The notes beneath the pieces are model-generated. The model made no database searches. It saw only the letters and a list, made by a program, of their open reading frames with translations, and was not told the origin of the DNA. Position numbers and translations under genes: made by a program. A DNA stretch of 64,000 bases from Thermosynechococcus sichuanensis E542 (GTDB lineage Bacteria; Cyanobacteriota; Cyanobacteriia; Thermosynechococcales; Thermosynechococcaceae). This document shows, one piece after another, positions 54,989 to 63,383 of the stretch. Each line of letters opens with the position of its first letter. Position 1 is the stretch's first letter. Location of the stretch: the NCBI RefSeq assembly GCF_003555505.1, contig NZ_CP032152.1:1535001-1599000 (forward strand). Direction: 5' to 3'.

Positions 54989-56095
54989 GCCGATCCAGCG
55001 AAGAGCTTGAGCCAGTGCCAGTCCCAAATAGTTGGCGATCGCGTAGCCAACCAGTCCCAAGGTAATCCCTACTCCCATTAACTGGGGCTGATGCCGACCC
55101 GTCGCTTGGGCAATGGCTGTGGTTGGTCCCCCGACGGCGGCTTGGGAGGCAAGGGCAATCAGTTCCACATCCAACTTCAAAAGTGCCCCAAGGCTGAAGG
55201 TGACAAGACCGTGGGTAAAGACAATCACCGTCGTAAAGAGAATCATTTCCAGTCCCAGCGGCATCAGGGAGGGCACATGGGTACCGGCACCAATCACCGT
55301 AAAAAAAAGATTCAGGCCAAACATTCCCAAAGCGCCCGTGCCCCGCAGATAGCGCATCCACTTCAATTGCGCCAACGCCAAGCTGAGGGTGGTGAGCCAG
55401 ACAATGGTGGGAATCGGCGGCCAAAACTGATGCAGTGCCGTTGCCAGTACCAAGATAGCCACAGCCAAGCTGAGGAGAATGGCTAAATCTAGGGGGGCGA
55501 TCGCTGAGGCCGTCGGCAGAGGGGTCACAGTAGCAGCTTCCTGCACTTCGGCTTGGGGATAAAATCGCGATAACACTGAGGGTAGAGCTAGGGTTGTGCC
55601 TAACCAAATCGCCGTGAGCAGGTTGTCCGCCGTCGTGGCCGCACTAAAGAGTAAATCCGAAAGGTTGAGGGCACGCCCCACCCCCACAAAGTTGATGCTG
55701 CCGCCAATGTAACTCGCTGCCAGACTACCCGCCAAGCGAGGGGTATCCTCTAGAAAGCGACTGTGAAACAGCACACTGGCAAGGAGAGCACCTACCAAGA
55801 TTCCCAAGCTGGCAAGGGCAAAGGCCAACAGGGCCGATCGCCCCAAGCGCCGCACATCCTGCAAATTCACCAGCAGCAGTAGCCAGACGATCGCCAAAGA
55901 GGTAATCGTGCCGTAGATCGTGTCATAGACCGGCGATTGTTGGGGAATAAGACCCAAATTTGCACAGAGGGCCGCCAACATCAAAATGATCAGTGAAGAC
56001 CCCAAGCGGGCGGCCCAGCGAAAGCGATGCTCTAGCCATAGCCCTAGAGCTGTCAATGTCAATAGAATGCCCCAGAGGGTCAAGGATTCATCCAT
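54980..56095 (-). CDS. DUF819 family membrane protein
   Basis: The 371-residue polytopic protein has about 10 membrane segments and the DUF819 pattern: ESLTLWGILLTLTALGLWLE, the GSLAASYIGGSINFVGVG loop, SAATTADNLLTAIWLG, and the near C-terminal AAVGGPTTAIAQATGR. Its glycine-rich re-entrant-like loops recall transporters. Substrate unknown. Its start overlaps the end of the metzincin gene by eight bases, so it is the last gene of the dapF-VWA-metzincin run. Confidence 0.85.
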   Translation of the reverse strand: MDESLTLWGILLTLTALGLWLEHRFRWAARLGSSLIILMLAALCANLGLIPQQSPVYDTIYGTITSLAIVWLLLLVNLQDVRRLGRSALLAFALASLGILVGALLASVLFHSRFLEDTPRLAGSLAASYIGGSINFVGVGRALNLSDLLFSAATTADNLLTAIWLGTTLALPSVLSRFYPQAEVQEAATVTPLPTASAIAPLDLAILLSLAVAILVLATALHQFWPPIPTIVWLTTLSLALAQLKWMRYLRGTGALGMFGLNLFFTVIGAGTHVPSLMPLGLEMILFTTVIVFTHGLVTFSLGALLKLDVELIALASQAAVGGPTTAIAQATGRHQPQLMGVGITLGLVGYAIANYLGLALAQALRWIGLG

Positions 56096-56807
56096 GGGGC
56101 GTTAACTCCGGTAGCCGCTGTCCCAACCGTGTGGGTTGCTCATAGACCCGCCGGAGGGTATTCACATCCCGCTGCGAAATCGGCGGTGGATCCGCCACTT
56201 GGGCAAAATAGAGGGCATCAGTGGGTAAAGGGCTATGTCCCCAAATGCCGAGGGCATGACCCAGTTCATGGCGCAGTGCCCCAAGGACAAACTTACGTGC
56301 TTGACTAGGACGCACCACGACCCGGCAGCGATGGCGCAGCACCCCTTGACTATCCACAAAGAGTTCGTAGCTGGTTTCCGCAAAGCGGGCGCGGCGGTTG
56401 TGTTGATCCGTGGGTCGCTGCGAGAGCAGGCGAATATTGGCCGGTAAACGGGCATCCACAACTTCTAGGGGCAAATAGGCGGACCACTCCCGGACGGCCT
56501 GCTCTGCTGCTGCTTGCCACACATGGTTTGGATCCCACTGCGGCGGTTCAATGGCAACGGTGACTGGAAACTCTGTCCACAGCAGATAGCCCACTTCCAC
56601 TGGTTGAACTTCATCAAAATAGTCTTCGCCTTTCCTAGGAATCTCAGCTAGGGAGGGGGGCAACGGATAGTGTACTGCCGCTGGCAATTGGATATTCTGG
56701 CGGGTCAGATTTGCGGTGATCGCCAAGGACTCCCAATTCCCTTGGGTACCGCCCAGCATCAGTCCTAGGGCAACTATGCACACCAAGAGCCACCAGCGAT
56801 GCTTCAT
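56088..56807 (-). CDS. Exported metzincin-like zinc peptidase
   Basis: The 239-residue product starts with a signal peptide (MKHRWWLLVCIVALGLML; cleavage near residues 21-25). The zinc-binding helix reads HELGHALGIWGHS at residues 180-192. Metzincins normally have HExxHxxGxxH; here the third His comes one residue later (G190, H191). No propeptide cysteine switch is evident. It probably works in the periplasm or outside the cell. It lies between the VWA protein and DUF819 permease genes with overlapping or close boundaries. Confidence 0.82.
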   Translation of the reverse strand: MKHRWWLLVCIVALGLMLGGTQGNWESLAITANLTRQNIQLPAAVHYPLPPSLAEIPRKGEDYFDEVQPVEVGYLLWTEFPVTVAIEPPQWDPNHVWQAAAEQAVREWSAYLPLEVVDARLPANIRLLSQRPTDQHNRRARFAETSYELFVDSQGVLRHRCRVVVRPSQARKFVLGALRHELGHALGIWGHSPLPTDALYFAQVADPPPISQRDVNTLRRVYEQPTRLGQRLPELTPHG

Positions 56808-56816
56808 ACTTGCTCC

Positions 56817-57719
56817 TCAACAGGTCTGTAGAAAGGGCCAGCCCGGAAATCGCCAGAGAATCATGGGAATCGCCACTGTCCAGAAAAAGGCATTGAGTAG
56901 GGCAATTTGACCTGCGAGATTCATCGGCAGATGCAACCACCCCTGCAACACCCAGCGATCCAAGGGCAAGACCAAGAGCCACATGAAACAAATGACAGCC
57001 ATTCCGCCCCAAAAGATCGGCCAGCGGGCATTGCTATTGAAGCCCTCAAAAAAGGTTTGACCCACCAGTTCTTCGAGAATGGCGACGGGGGCAGAGCGGT
57101 ATTGCCCACCCGTGATTTGGCTGGCGGCGGCCAGTTGGGGGGCATGATCACCGACAACAATGGCATTGATTTTCACCCGCTGTTGGCGGGCATTGGCAAC
57201 GACATCTGGATTGACTGGCGCTTCACCATCGGTAATGAGGAGCAGTTCGCGGCAGCGATTGGGAATCTGTTGCAGTTGTTGGGTGGCCATGGCGATCGCC
57301 CCCGAAAGATTGGTTTCCGTGGGATCGACTTGGGCGAGCAAGTCACTGCGATTCAGGGCTTGATCCAGTTGAGTAAGCAGGAGATCACTATTGGTCTCAA
57401 AGCGGGGGGTGAGAAATACCACATTGCGGCCAAAGCCGTGGATCATCACCTCGTTAGGGTTTGTCAGCTCCCGTTGGTTGCGTTGCAAGTAGAGCTTGGC
57501 AGCAAGCACCTGCTGCGCCATCACGGTTTGCGGTTGATTAAATTGCAACGGATTATTGCCAAATGTACTGCCACTAAGATCAAGGGAGAGCACCACGGCA
57601 ACACTGGGGCGTCCCCAATTCAACAATGAAAAGAGCAGCGCCAGTAGGACACAGCCAATGAAAAGAATGAGGGGAATCTGAAAAAGAGGATAATACCACA
57701 GTTGTCGCCGACGGCTCAT
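56817..57719 (-). CDS. Membrane-anchored VWA-domain protein
   Basis: The 300-residue product has an N-terminal membrane helix (about 12-33), a von Willebrand factor A domain with an intact MIDAS (D47-x-S49-x-S51 in LDLSGS, the Thr/Ser segment DPTETNLSGA, and LITDGEAPV), and two C-terminal membrane helices (about 233-255 and 275-295). The layout recalls BatA/BatB-like proteins with the domain on one face of the membrane. It lies seven bases after dapF and nine before the metzincin gene. Confidence 0.85.
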   Translation of the reverse strand: MSRRRQLWYYPLFQIPLILFIGCVLLALLFSLLNWGRPSVAVVLSLDLSGSTFGNNPLQFNQPQTVMAQQVLAAKLYLQRNQRELTNPNEVMIHGFGRNVVFLTPRFETNSDLLLTQLDQALNRSDLLAQVDPTETNLSGAIAMATQQLQQIPNRCRELLLITDGEAPVNPDVVANARQQRVKINAIVVGDHAPQLAAASQITGGQYRSAPVAILEELVGQTFFEGFNSNARWPIFWGGMAVICFMWLLVLPLDRWVLQGWLHLPMNLAGQIALLNAFFWTVAIPMILWRFPGWPFLQTC

Positions 57720-57726
57720 AGCTCAC

Positions 57727-58587
57727 CTAGGGCAGGGTACCACTAAAGACTGCGAGGGCAGGCCCAGTCATATACAGATGTTGGCTAGGTAAATCCCAGC
57801 GAATATGGAGGTCACCCCCCGGCAGTTCAACCGTGGCTTGGGCTTGATTGCCCACAGGACTGAGGCGATTGGTCAAAACGGCAGCGACCAAGGTGGCACA
57901 GGCGCCCGTTCCACAGGCAAGGGTCATACCAGCTCCCCGTTCCCAGACGCGCATCCGCAGGCGATCGCTCCCTAGGACTTGGACAAACTCAGTATTAGTA
58001 CGCTGGGGAAAGACGGGATGATGCTCAAACTGCGGGCCAAGGGTGGCCAGATCAACCGCAGCAACATTTTCAACAAAGGTGACACAGTGGGGATTCCCCA
58101 TACTCACGCAGGTCACCAACCACGGGCGATCGCCCACCATTAGGGGCACATCAATCACCTTTTGATCTGCGGCTGCCAAGGTGGTGGGAATCTGCTGCGC
58201 CAAGAGTTGGGGTTTGCCCATATCCACCGTGACCTGACCATCCGCTTGTACCTCGGGCACAATGAGACCGGCAAGGGTGTCAATGCGGTAGCGCACAATT
58301 TCGCCGGCAGAGCGACCCTCAAGGGCAAAAATAAACTTGGCCAAACAGCGAATGCCATTGCCGCACATTTCGGCCACTGAGCCATCGGCATTGTACATCC
58401 GCATGCGGTAGTCACTTTCCCCTGTCCCTGCCAGCAAAAAAATGACGCCATCGGCGCCCACGCCAAAGTGGCGATCGCACCAGTGTTGGGCTTGTTCTGG
58501 GGTTAAGAGCAGCTCTTCCTGATGGCGATTGTCAATGAGTAGGAAATCGTTACCTAACCCTTGGTACTTCTGAAAAGATAGGCTCAT
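57727..58587 (-). CDS. dapF: Diaminopimelate epimerase
   Basis: DapF makes meso-diaminopimelate for peptidoglycan and lysine without a cofactor, using two Cys. The 286-residue product has FQKYQGLGNDFLLIDNR, the first catalytic Cys in VAEMCGNGIRCLAKF, GNPHCVTFV and the second catalytic Cys in LACGTGACATLVAAV. It heads a run with a VWA protein, a metzincin and DUF819, and is divergent from hfq with 29 bases between, an arrangement frequent in cyanobacteria. Confidence 0.96.
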   Translation of the reverse strand: MSLSFQKYQGLGNDFLLIDNRHQEELLLTPEQAQHWCDRHFGVGADGVIFLLAGTGESDYRMRMYNADGSVAEMCGNGIRCLAKFIFALEGRSAGEIVRYRIDTLAGLIVPEVQADGQVTVDMGKPQLLAQQIPTTLAAADQKVIDVPLMVGDRPWLVTCVSMGNPHCVTFVENVAAVDLATLGPQFEHHPVFPQRTNTEFVQVLGSDRLRMRVWERGAGMTLACGTGACATLVAAVLTNRLSPVGNQAQATVELPGGDLHIRWDLPSQHLYMTGPALAVFSGTLP

Positions 58588-58616
58588 AGAATTGAAAAGG
58601 TACGAGAGGAAAACCC

Positions 58617-58835
58617 ATGACCGACGAATTCAATACGGCACTGCCCAGCATTCGCCAGTTACAGACCTTCATTAAAGATAACACCGAGGTTGAAGTGAAA
58701 CTCAGCACCAGTGATCTTGTCGTCGGCAAGGTGCGCTGGCAGGATACGAATTGTCTTTGCGTTGTTGATCACTACGATCAACCCACGATTATTTGGAAGC
58801 AAGCCATTGTTTTTATTAAACCCAAGCTAGCCTAG
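58617..58835 (+). CDS. hfq: Cyanobacterial-type Hfq
   Basis: The 72-residue Sm-like protein fits cyanobacterial Hfq: [35 protein letters not shown] split by turns, then [21 protein letters not shown]-type Sm2. Cyanobacterial Hfq lacks several RNA-contact residues of E. coli Hfq and, in Synechocystis, binds the pilus motor ATPase PilB1 and is needed for motility; that is family knowledge, not seen here. No E. coli-like disordered tail is present. Divergent from dapF. Confidence 0.92.
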   Translation: MTDEFNTALPSIRQLQTFIKDNTEVEVKLSTSDLVVGKVRWQDTNCLCVVDHYDQPTIIWKQAIVFIKPKLA

Positions 58836-60026
58836 GGGCCACAGTTGCAGTGCCACTGCCAAAGCCTCTTGATAGACCACCTGCCACGGTTGCTGATGTT
58901 GACGGGCAAGGGCGGCGCAGTCTTCGTATTCCGGCTGGACATTGAGCCGCTGCCCTTGGTGCTCAGCCACTTTGACCCGTACTTTCCCAAAGGCTGTTGC
59001 GATGGTTTTGATTTGGCGTTCAAGAATATAGCGTTCCTGTACCTGCCGCCGCAGCCCCAGCGTTGTGGTTTCCCGAAAGAGGGTCTGGACACAGGCGGCC
59101 TCAGCACTGGGGGGACACAATACCGTGAGTAAAGCCCCCAAGCGTGACTTCTTCATCGTAATGGGCTGACAAAACACTTCAATCGCACCAGCCGCATAGA
59201 GTTGTTCGAGGGTATAGCTGAGGGCTTGGGGTGTCATGTCATCCAGTTGGGTTTGCAGTTCGACAATGGTTTTTGCTGTTGCTGTTTCCACTGAATCTGG
59301 CCGCCTGCCCAACCAGAGACGCAGGAGATTCGGTAGGGGCAACTCCTGACTGCCAGCGCCTAAACCCACCCGTTGCAATGTCATCGCTGGTGGCGCACCA
59401 AAGCCCTCACTCAGGGCACAAACTAAAGCAGCCCCGGTGGGCGTGACCAGTTCTTTTTCAATACCGTTGCTGTAGAGGGGGACTTGGTACATTTGGCACA
59501 GTTGCAAGACAGCGGGAACAGGGACTGGCAGTTGACCATGGGCTGCTTTGACCGTGCCGCCGCCGGTGGGTAGAGCCGAGCAGTAAATGTGGCTAACATC
59601 GAGGTAATCTAACCCCAAGCAGGTGCCGACAATATCCACAAGGGCATCTACCGCCCCCACTTCATGGAAATGCACTTTTTCTGGCTCAATGCCATGCACG
59701 GCTCCCTCAGCAATGGCCAAGGCCTCAAAGACCTTAAGACTCCAGTTACAGGCGCGATCGCTCAGATCGGCGGCACGAATTTGCTCTGCAATGTCCGGCC
59801 AATGGCGATGGTGATGGGAGTGGCGATCGCGCAAATGCACCTGTGCTTTTAACCCCCGCTGTCCCTTGCGCTGCACCGTTTCTGTCGTCAACTCAAACTC
59901 ATCGGCAATTCCGAGCTTTGCCAACTGGCTTTGCAGATAGTCGAGGGGAACCCCCAGATCAAGGAGGGCACCCAAGCACATATCCCCCGCCACCCCAGCA
60001 GGGCAGTCAAAATAGGCAACCGTCAT
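58827..60026 (-). CDS. larC: LarC-family nickel insertion protein
   Basis: LarC inserts nickel into the pincer cofactor of lactate racemase and related enzymes. The 399-residue product has the N-terminal [20 protein letters not shown], the His-rich [13 protein letters not shown] metal segment, [33 protein letters not shown] and [11 protein letters not shown]. It is one uninterrupted frame, unlike the frameshifted larC of Lactiplantibacillus. No larA, larB or larE is seen in this window. It overlaps hfq by nine bases antisense. Confidence 0.93.
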   Translation of the reverse strand: MTVAYFDCPAGVAGDMCLGALLDLGVPLDYLQSQLAKLGIADEFELTTETVQRKGQRGLKAQVHLRDRHSHHHRHWPDIAEQIRAADLSDRACNWSLKVFEALAIAEGAVHGIEPEKVHFHEVGAVDALVDIVGTCLGLDYLDVSHIYCSALPTGGGTVKAAHGQLPVPVPAVLQLCQMYQVPLYSNGIEKELVTPTGAALVCALSEGFGAPPAMTLQRVGLGAGSQELPLPNLLRLWLGRRPDSVETATAKTIVELQTQLDDMTPQALSYTLEQLYAAGAIEVFCQPITMKKSRLGALLTVLCPPSAEAACVQTLFRETTTLGLRRQVQERYILERQIKTIATAFGKVRVKVAEHQGQRLNVQPEYEDCAALARQHQQPWQVVYQEALAVALQLWPLG

Positions 60027-60119
60027 GGCAAACTCACAGGTGCGGCGGCACTTAGAACCATGGTAACAGGGTGGATCAAAATACTGGCTACAGGGATTTC
60101 CTCCTTAGGATAGGCAGCA

Positions 60120-60482
60120 TCAGGCAGAAATCAACTGCTGATAAAAGGTTGCTGACGGTTGCCACTGGTAGCGGCTCAAGTTAATGCGATCGCCCGCCTC
60201 AAAAATAATCCCCTCTGCCTCTAGGCGCCAGCGCTGCAATTCATCCGTCCCTCGGCGTTGGGGCGCGTAGGAAATTTTGCCTTGGGCATTCACCACCCGA
60301 TGCCACGGAATCTCAGAATTTGGTGCCACTTGATAAAGGGCATAGCCCACATAGCGCGCATGACGCGGCCAACCACACAGAGCGGCAATTTGCCCATAGG
60401 TCGCCACACGCCCTACGGGGATTTGCTGCACCAGCCAATAAATTTTTTGTTGAAACGTCAGTACGTGTGTGTTCATGTTCAT
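60120..60482 (-). CDS. Alkyltransferase-like protein (ATL)
   Basis: The 120-residue protein has the MGMT DNA-binding fold: IPVGRVATYGQIAALCGWPRHARYVG split by turns, then PWHRVV where DNA methyltransferases have the alkyl-accepting Cys (PCHRV). W60 replaces that Cys, which defines ATL proteins; they bind O6-alkylguanine, flip it and recruit nucleotide excision repair. The start is at MNMN or at the second ATG two codons later. It is divergent from the Pap-type operon. Confidence 0.88.
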   Translation of the reverse strand: MNMNTHVLTFQQKIYWLVQQIPVGRVATYGQIAALCGWPRHARYVGYALYQVAPNSEIPWHRVVNAQGKISYAPQRRGTDELQRWRLEAEGIIFEAGDRINLSRYQWQPSATFYQQLISA

Positions 60483-60801
60483 AAGATTTCACATTTTAGG
60501 CCCCATGCAACTCCTGTAAATCCGTATTCCTACGGAGGAAAGCATCAAAATGAACCACCTAGATTAAACATTAAGGGTGGTAACAGGATTACTAAATTCA
60601 ATTAAGAACACCTGCCCCCGAAAAGTTAGATCGGTCATGATTTAAGCAGCAGCAATGCTGAGGCAGGGGAGGGTGGAGTTTTTTGCTTTGTGTTGACCCA
60701 TGACGTGTTTCTCATCTAATTGCTTTTTGCTGAATGATTGCTTCTATGCTTTTTTGACTTGAGTTCCCGATATTCTTGACGCTATTTGATGGAGTCGCCC
60801 T
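60483..60801. other. Intergenic region upstream of the Pap-type operon
   Basis: About 320 bases between two divergent genes. It should hold the promoter of the operon starting at 60802; TTGAC sequences near 60754 and 60776 are possible -35 elements but no convincing -10 box is seen. GGAG at about 60790 is the ribosome-binding site. I see no gene or known RNA. Confidence 0.4.
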
Positions 60802-61539
60802 ATGACCATGACCAGTTCCCGACCCCCAGCTTCCGCTGGCGATCGCTTTAATCTCAATCATTTGCTGCGCAAGAAATACCCGAAACGTCACCATCACTAC
60901 GCTTTTTGGGACTTCTTTCACTTCGATAGCGATCGCGGTACCTACACCGATTGGAACAATGCCCGTAACCTCCTAGTCACCGAAGACTTCATCATTGGCC
61001 TCATTGAAGGCCTTGAAGAGGAAGTTGGCCCTGCCTCCAGCGTCGTCATGTACAAAATTGGTGAAGAATGGGGACGTCGCGATGCCCGCTTTTTCCAAGA
61101 GTGGTTTCCCACGGAATATGGCTATGAGCAGGGGATCAAGCAAATGCGGCTCCCCTATGTCCTCGAAGCTTGGTGGTGGCCCTGCACAACCCAAGGCTGG
61201 GGCAACTGGGAAGTGGATCTCAGTGAGCAAAAACACGGCTTCATGTTTATCAACATCTTTGACTCTGTTGTGGCGCGTACCTTAGGGGATGTTGGCCGAC
61301 CCGTGTGCCACCTTTACGCAGGCCTCTTTGCCGGTTTCTTTAGCGGCCTGATTCAAAAAGAACTCAGTTGTATTGAAATCCAGTGCTACGCTATGGGAGA
61401 AACCTACTGCAAGTTCCTTCTCGGCAAGCAGGATCGCATTGATGCCGCCGCCTTCTGGCAAAACGAAGGAGCCTCGGCCAAAGATATTGAAAAACGGCTC
61501 CGCAGTGGAGAACTGGTCTATGAAAAACCTAAACGGTAA
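60802..61539 (+). CDS. V4R-domain protein, Slr0144-like (PSII assembly cluster gene 1)
   Basis: The 245-residue product ends in a V4R (4-vinyl reductase type) domain: the LLVTEDFIIGLIEGLEEE helix, YKIGEEWGRRDARFF, and the ELSCIEIQCYAMGETYCKFLLG ending with the conserved Cys pair. The gene order here (V4R, repeat protein, phycobiliprotein-like, V4R, ferredoxin, small membrane protein) matches the Synechocystis slr0144-slr0149 operon, reported as important for photosystem II assembly. V4R domains bind small hydrophobic molecules or metals; a pigment is plausible. Start has GGAG eight bases upstream. Confidence 0.85.
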   Translation: MTMTSSRPPASAGDRFNLNHLLRKKYPKRHHHYAFWDFFHFDSDRGTYTDWNNARNLLVTEDFIIGLIEGLEEEVGPASSVVMYKIGEEWGRRDARFFQEWFPTEYGYEQGIKQMRLPYVLEAWWWPCTTQGWGNWEVDLSEQKHGFMFINIFDSVVARTLGDVGRPVCHLYAGLFAGFFSGLIQKELSCIEIQCYAMGETYCKFLLGKQDRIDAAAFWQNEGASAKDIEKRLRSGELVYEKPKR

Positions 61540-62116
61540 TTGGCAACAGCAAGCCGTTGCGGAATTCTTTGAGGAACTAAACTGGCTGGGCTTGGTGCGC
61601 CAGCAGCCGGTGGCGGAAGCTGTGGTGCTCAATTGGCAATCTCTGAAAGTTGGTGAATTTTGGCAGCGGGTCAATTGGCTGGGGCTTGAGGTCAAAGGGG
61701 CAACTGCCTACGACACGCTACGCGAACGCCCCACGAGTCCCACAGAATGGCCAAGCTACCGCGTCAAGGACTTCTTTGGCCGCATGAACTGGGAAGGGAT
61801 TGGGGTTATCCTGCCTGCCCTCTCACCACGCCCAGAGGAGGAAATGGCGGCTCTCCCTGTTGCTGCCCCTGCCACCCCTTGGGCTGCTTGGTCGGTAGAA
61901 ACCTTCTTCCGCCAACTCAACTGGGAAGGCCGTCCTGATCAGGCCATTTCCCTCGAGCCGAGTCTGTGCCTCTGGCGCCTATCGGTCAAAGACTTCTGTG
62001 CCAGTCTGCCTTGGGCAGGCCAACCGCTGATTGCTCAAGTGAGTAAAGTGGAGGATCCGCCCCCTGTTCCCGTCGAACCCGAAGTCACCCTCTCAGACTT
62101 ATCAAACTTGTTTTAG
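61520..62116 (+). CDS. Protein with five FFxxxNWxG motifs (PSII assembly cluster gene 2)
   Basis: The 198-residue product is built on five copies of a motif V-x2-F-[FW]-x3-N-W-[LE]-G, at residues 13-24, 44-55, 82-93, 126-137 and 156-167 (the last degenerate: VKDFCASLPWAG), joined by Pro/Ala-rich linkers. It corresponds in position to Synechocystis slr0145. No enzyme motif is visible, so a multivalent binding role is inferred. The ATG 61520 lies inside the upstream gene (20-base overlap) with GGAG nine bases before it. Confidence 0.8.
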   Translation: MKNLNGNWQQQAVAEFFEELNWLGLVRQQPVAEAVVLNWQSLKVGEFWQRVNWLGLEVKGATAYDTLRERPTSPTEWPSYRVKDFFGRMNWEGIGVILPALSPRPEEEMAALPVAAPATPWAAWSVETFFRQLNWEGRPDQAISLEPSLCLWRLSVKDFCASLPWAGQPLIAQVSKVEDPPPVPVEPEVTLSDLSNLF

Positions 62117-62125
62117 GAGACCCCT

Positions 62126-62611
62126 ATGCACACCGAGTTAATGAATCTCTACTACAAAGCCGAAGAAAACTACCTCAGCAATGTGGATATCAAAGTCTTC
62201 CGCCACCACATCGAGTCGCTCCAGCAGCGGTTGAGCACCTATGAATTTCTGCGGGATCATGAAATTGAAATCTTTCAGCCCGTGGCCGACACCCTGCAAA
62301 AGAAATACCCCACTGAAAATCCCCAAACCCTTGAGCAAGTGTTGCGGCAAGCGATCGCCCTCCTGCGCTATGCCGCCATGGCAATGCTGCTGAATAATCC
62401 CGAGTTTTTGCAGCATCGGCTCCTCGAGTGGCTCACGGAAGTGGTCAACGCCCACCAAACTCAAACCCTATGGAGCAGTTGCCACGAGCTTCTTAGTGCC
62501 CGCCTCAAGGAAATGCTCACCGATGCCGAGCAAGACTTGATTTTGCCGCTATTGGATCACGCCCAAGCGACCCTTGTGGGCTTGCCAGCGGTGGTTTCTG
62601 TCCACGCCTAG
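62126..62611 (+). CDS. Phycobiliprotein-like protein without chromophore Cys (cluster gene 3)
   Basis: The 161-residue all-helical product resembles the phycobiliprotein globin fold: helix VFRHHIESLQQRLSTYEF, then R81-YAAMAMLLNNPEFLQHRLL which parallels the RYATYAMLAGDPSILDERVL segment of allophycocyanin. The cysteine that would carry bilin (eight residues before the LRYA-like segment) is absent, so it should not bind phycocyanobilin covalently there. Position corresponds to Synechocystis slr0146. It may be a chaperone or docking protein in the assembly cluster. Confidence 0.8.
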   Translation: MHTELMNLYYKAEENYLSNVDIKVFRHHIESLQQRLSTYEFLRDHEIEIFQPVADTLQKKYPTENPQTLEQVLRQAIALLRYAAMAMLLNNPEFLQHRLLEWLTEVVNAHQTQTLWSSCHELLSARLKEMLTDAEQDLILPLLDHAQATLVGLPAVVSVHA

Positions 62612-62661
62612 GTTGGAAGTCTGCTGCAAGTTCTTGTCATGCCGACGAATGAGGATGTCCT

Positions 62662-63333
62662 ATGATCTCCGTTGCTGATTTGGTTAAAGACCCCATCATC
62701 CCCGGTAACTACTACGCTGCCGATGCTTATGTACAGGGGGATTTTGAAACGGGTCTGATTGAAAACCGCAAAGGGGCGCGTCTGATTGCCCTGCCCGATA
62801 TTTTGCTCCAAGCCATCTATGCCGGTCTCGATCAAGAAGTGGGGCAAGCTAGTGGGGTCGTGCTTTTTAACTGTGGTCGCTGGTGGGGTAAGAACTTTTA
62901 TCGCCGCTTTGTCGAAGAGGTTAGCGAATACTATCGCCGTCCCTTGGCGGAAATGGAAATGGTGGAGTTTCTCCAGTGCCTCAAGGAATGCTGGAAGACC
63001 CACGGTTGGGGCACGATTGATCTCGATGTCAGCTTCTACCAACAGGGCTTTTTGGTGGTGAAAACGTGGGACTCCCCCTTTGCGGCGGCGGCTCCCAAAA
63101 ATACGGGGCAGCCCCAATGTGCCGCCGAAGCAGGGATTTTAGAATCCTTCTTTAGCCAATTAACCGGTCGCGATCTCCACTGTGTGCAAACCGCCTGTGA
63201 AACCCTAGGGGCAGCCAATAACCTCTTTGTCTTGGGCTTGCGAGAGCGGGTTGAACCGGCCAAGGCTTGGCTGCAAGAGGGACAGGATCATGACACGATT
63301 ATGGAGCGGCTATGTCGCGCTCAAGCCGCTTAA
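62662..63333 (+). CDS. V4R-domain protein, Slr0147-like (cluster gene 4)
   Basis: The 223-residue product has a second V4R domain: LIENRKGARLIALPDILLQAIY split by turns, VLFNCGRWWGKNFYRRF, and LTGRDLHCVQTACETLGAANNLFVLG with the conserved Cys pair region. It is a paralogue of the first gene in this cluster in length and domain. It follows the phycobiliprotein-like gene by about 50 bases and precedes the ferredoxin gene by about 50. A role with the other cluster proteins in photosystem II assembly is inferred from the Synechocystis cluster. Confidence 0.85.
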   Translation: MISVADLVKDPIIPGNYYAADAYVQGDFETGLIENRKGARLIALPDILLQAIYAGLDQEVGQASGVVLFNCGRWWGKNFYRRFVEEVSEYYRRPLAEMEMVEFLQCLKECWKTHGWGTIDLDVSFYQQGFLVVKTWDSPFAAAAPKNTGQPQCAAEAGILESFFSQLTGRDLHCVQTACETLGAANNLFVLGLRERVEPAKAWLQEGQDHDTIMERLCRAQAA

Positions 63334-63383
63334 GTATGATCCTAAAGTAACTCTCGATGCGTCATTAAAAGGAGAAAAGAGCA

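Noticed and set aside
58827-60026. Lactate racemase operon
   Set aside because: Only larC is visible. No larA, larB or larE was found in this window, so no operon is claimed.
60609-60675. CCTGCC and GGCAGG pair upstream of the Pap-type operon as a stem
   Set aside because: Six bases of pairing with about 50 bases between them is too weak to call a structure.
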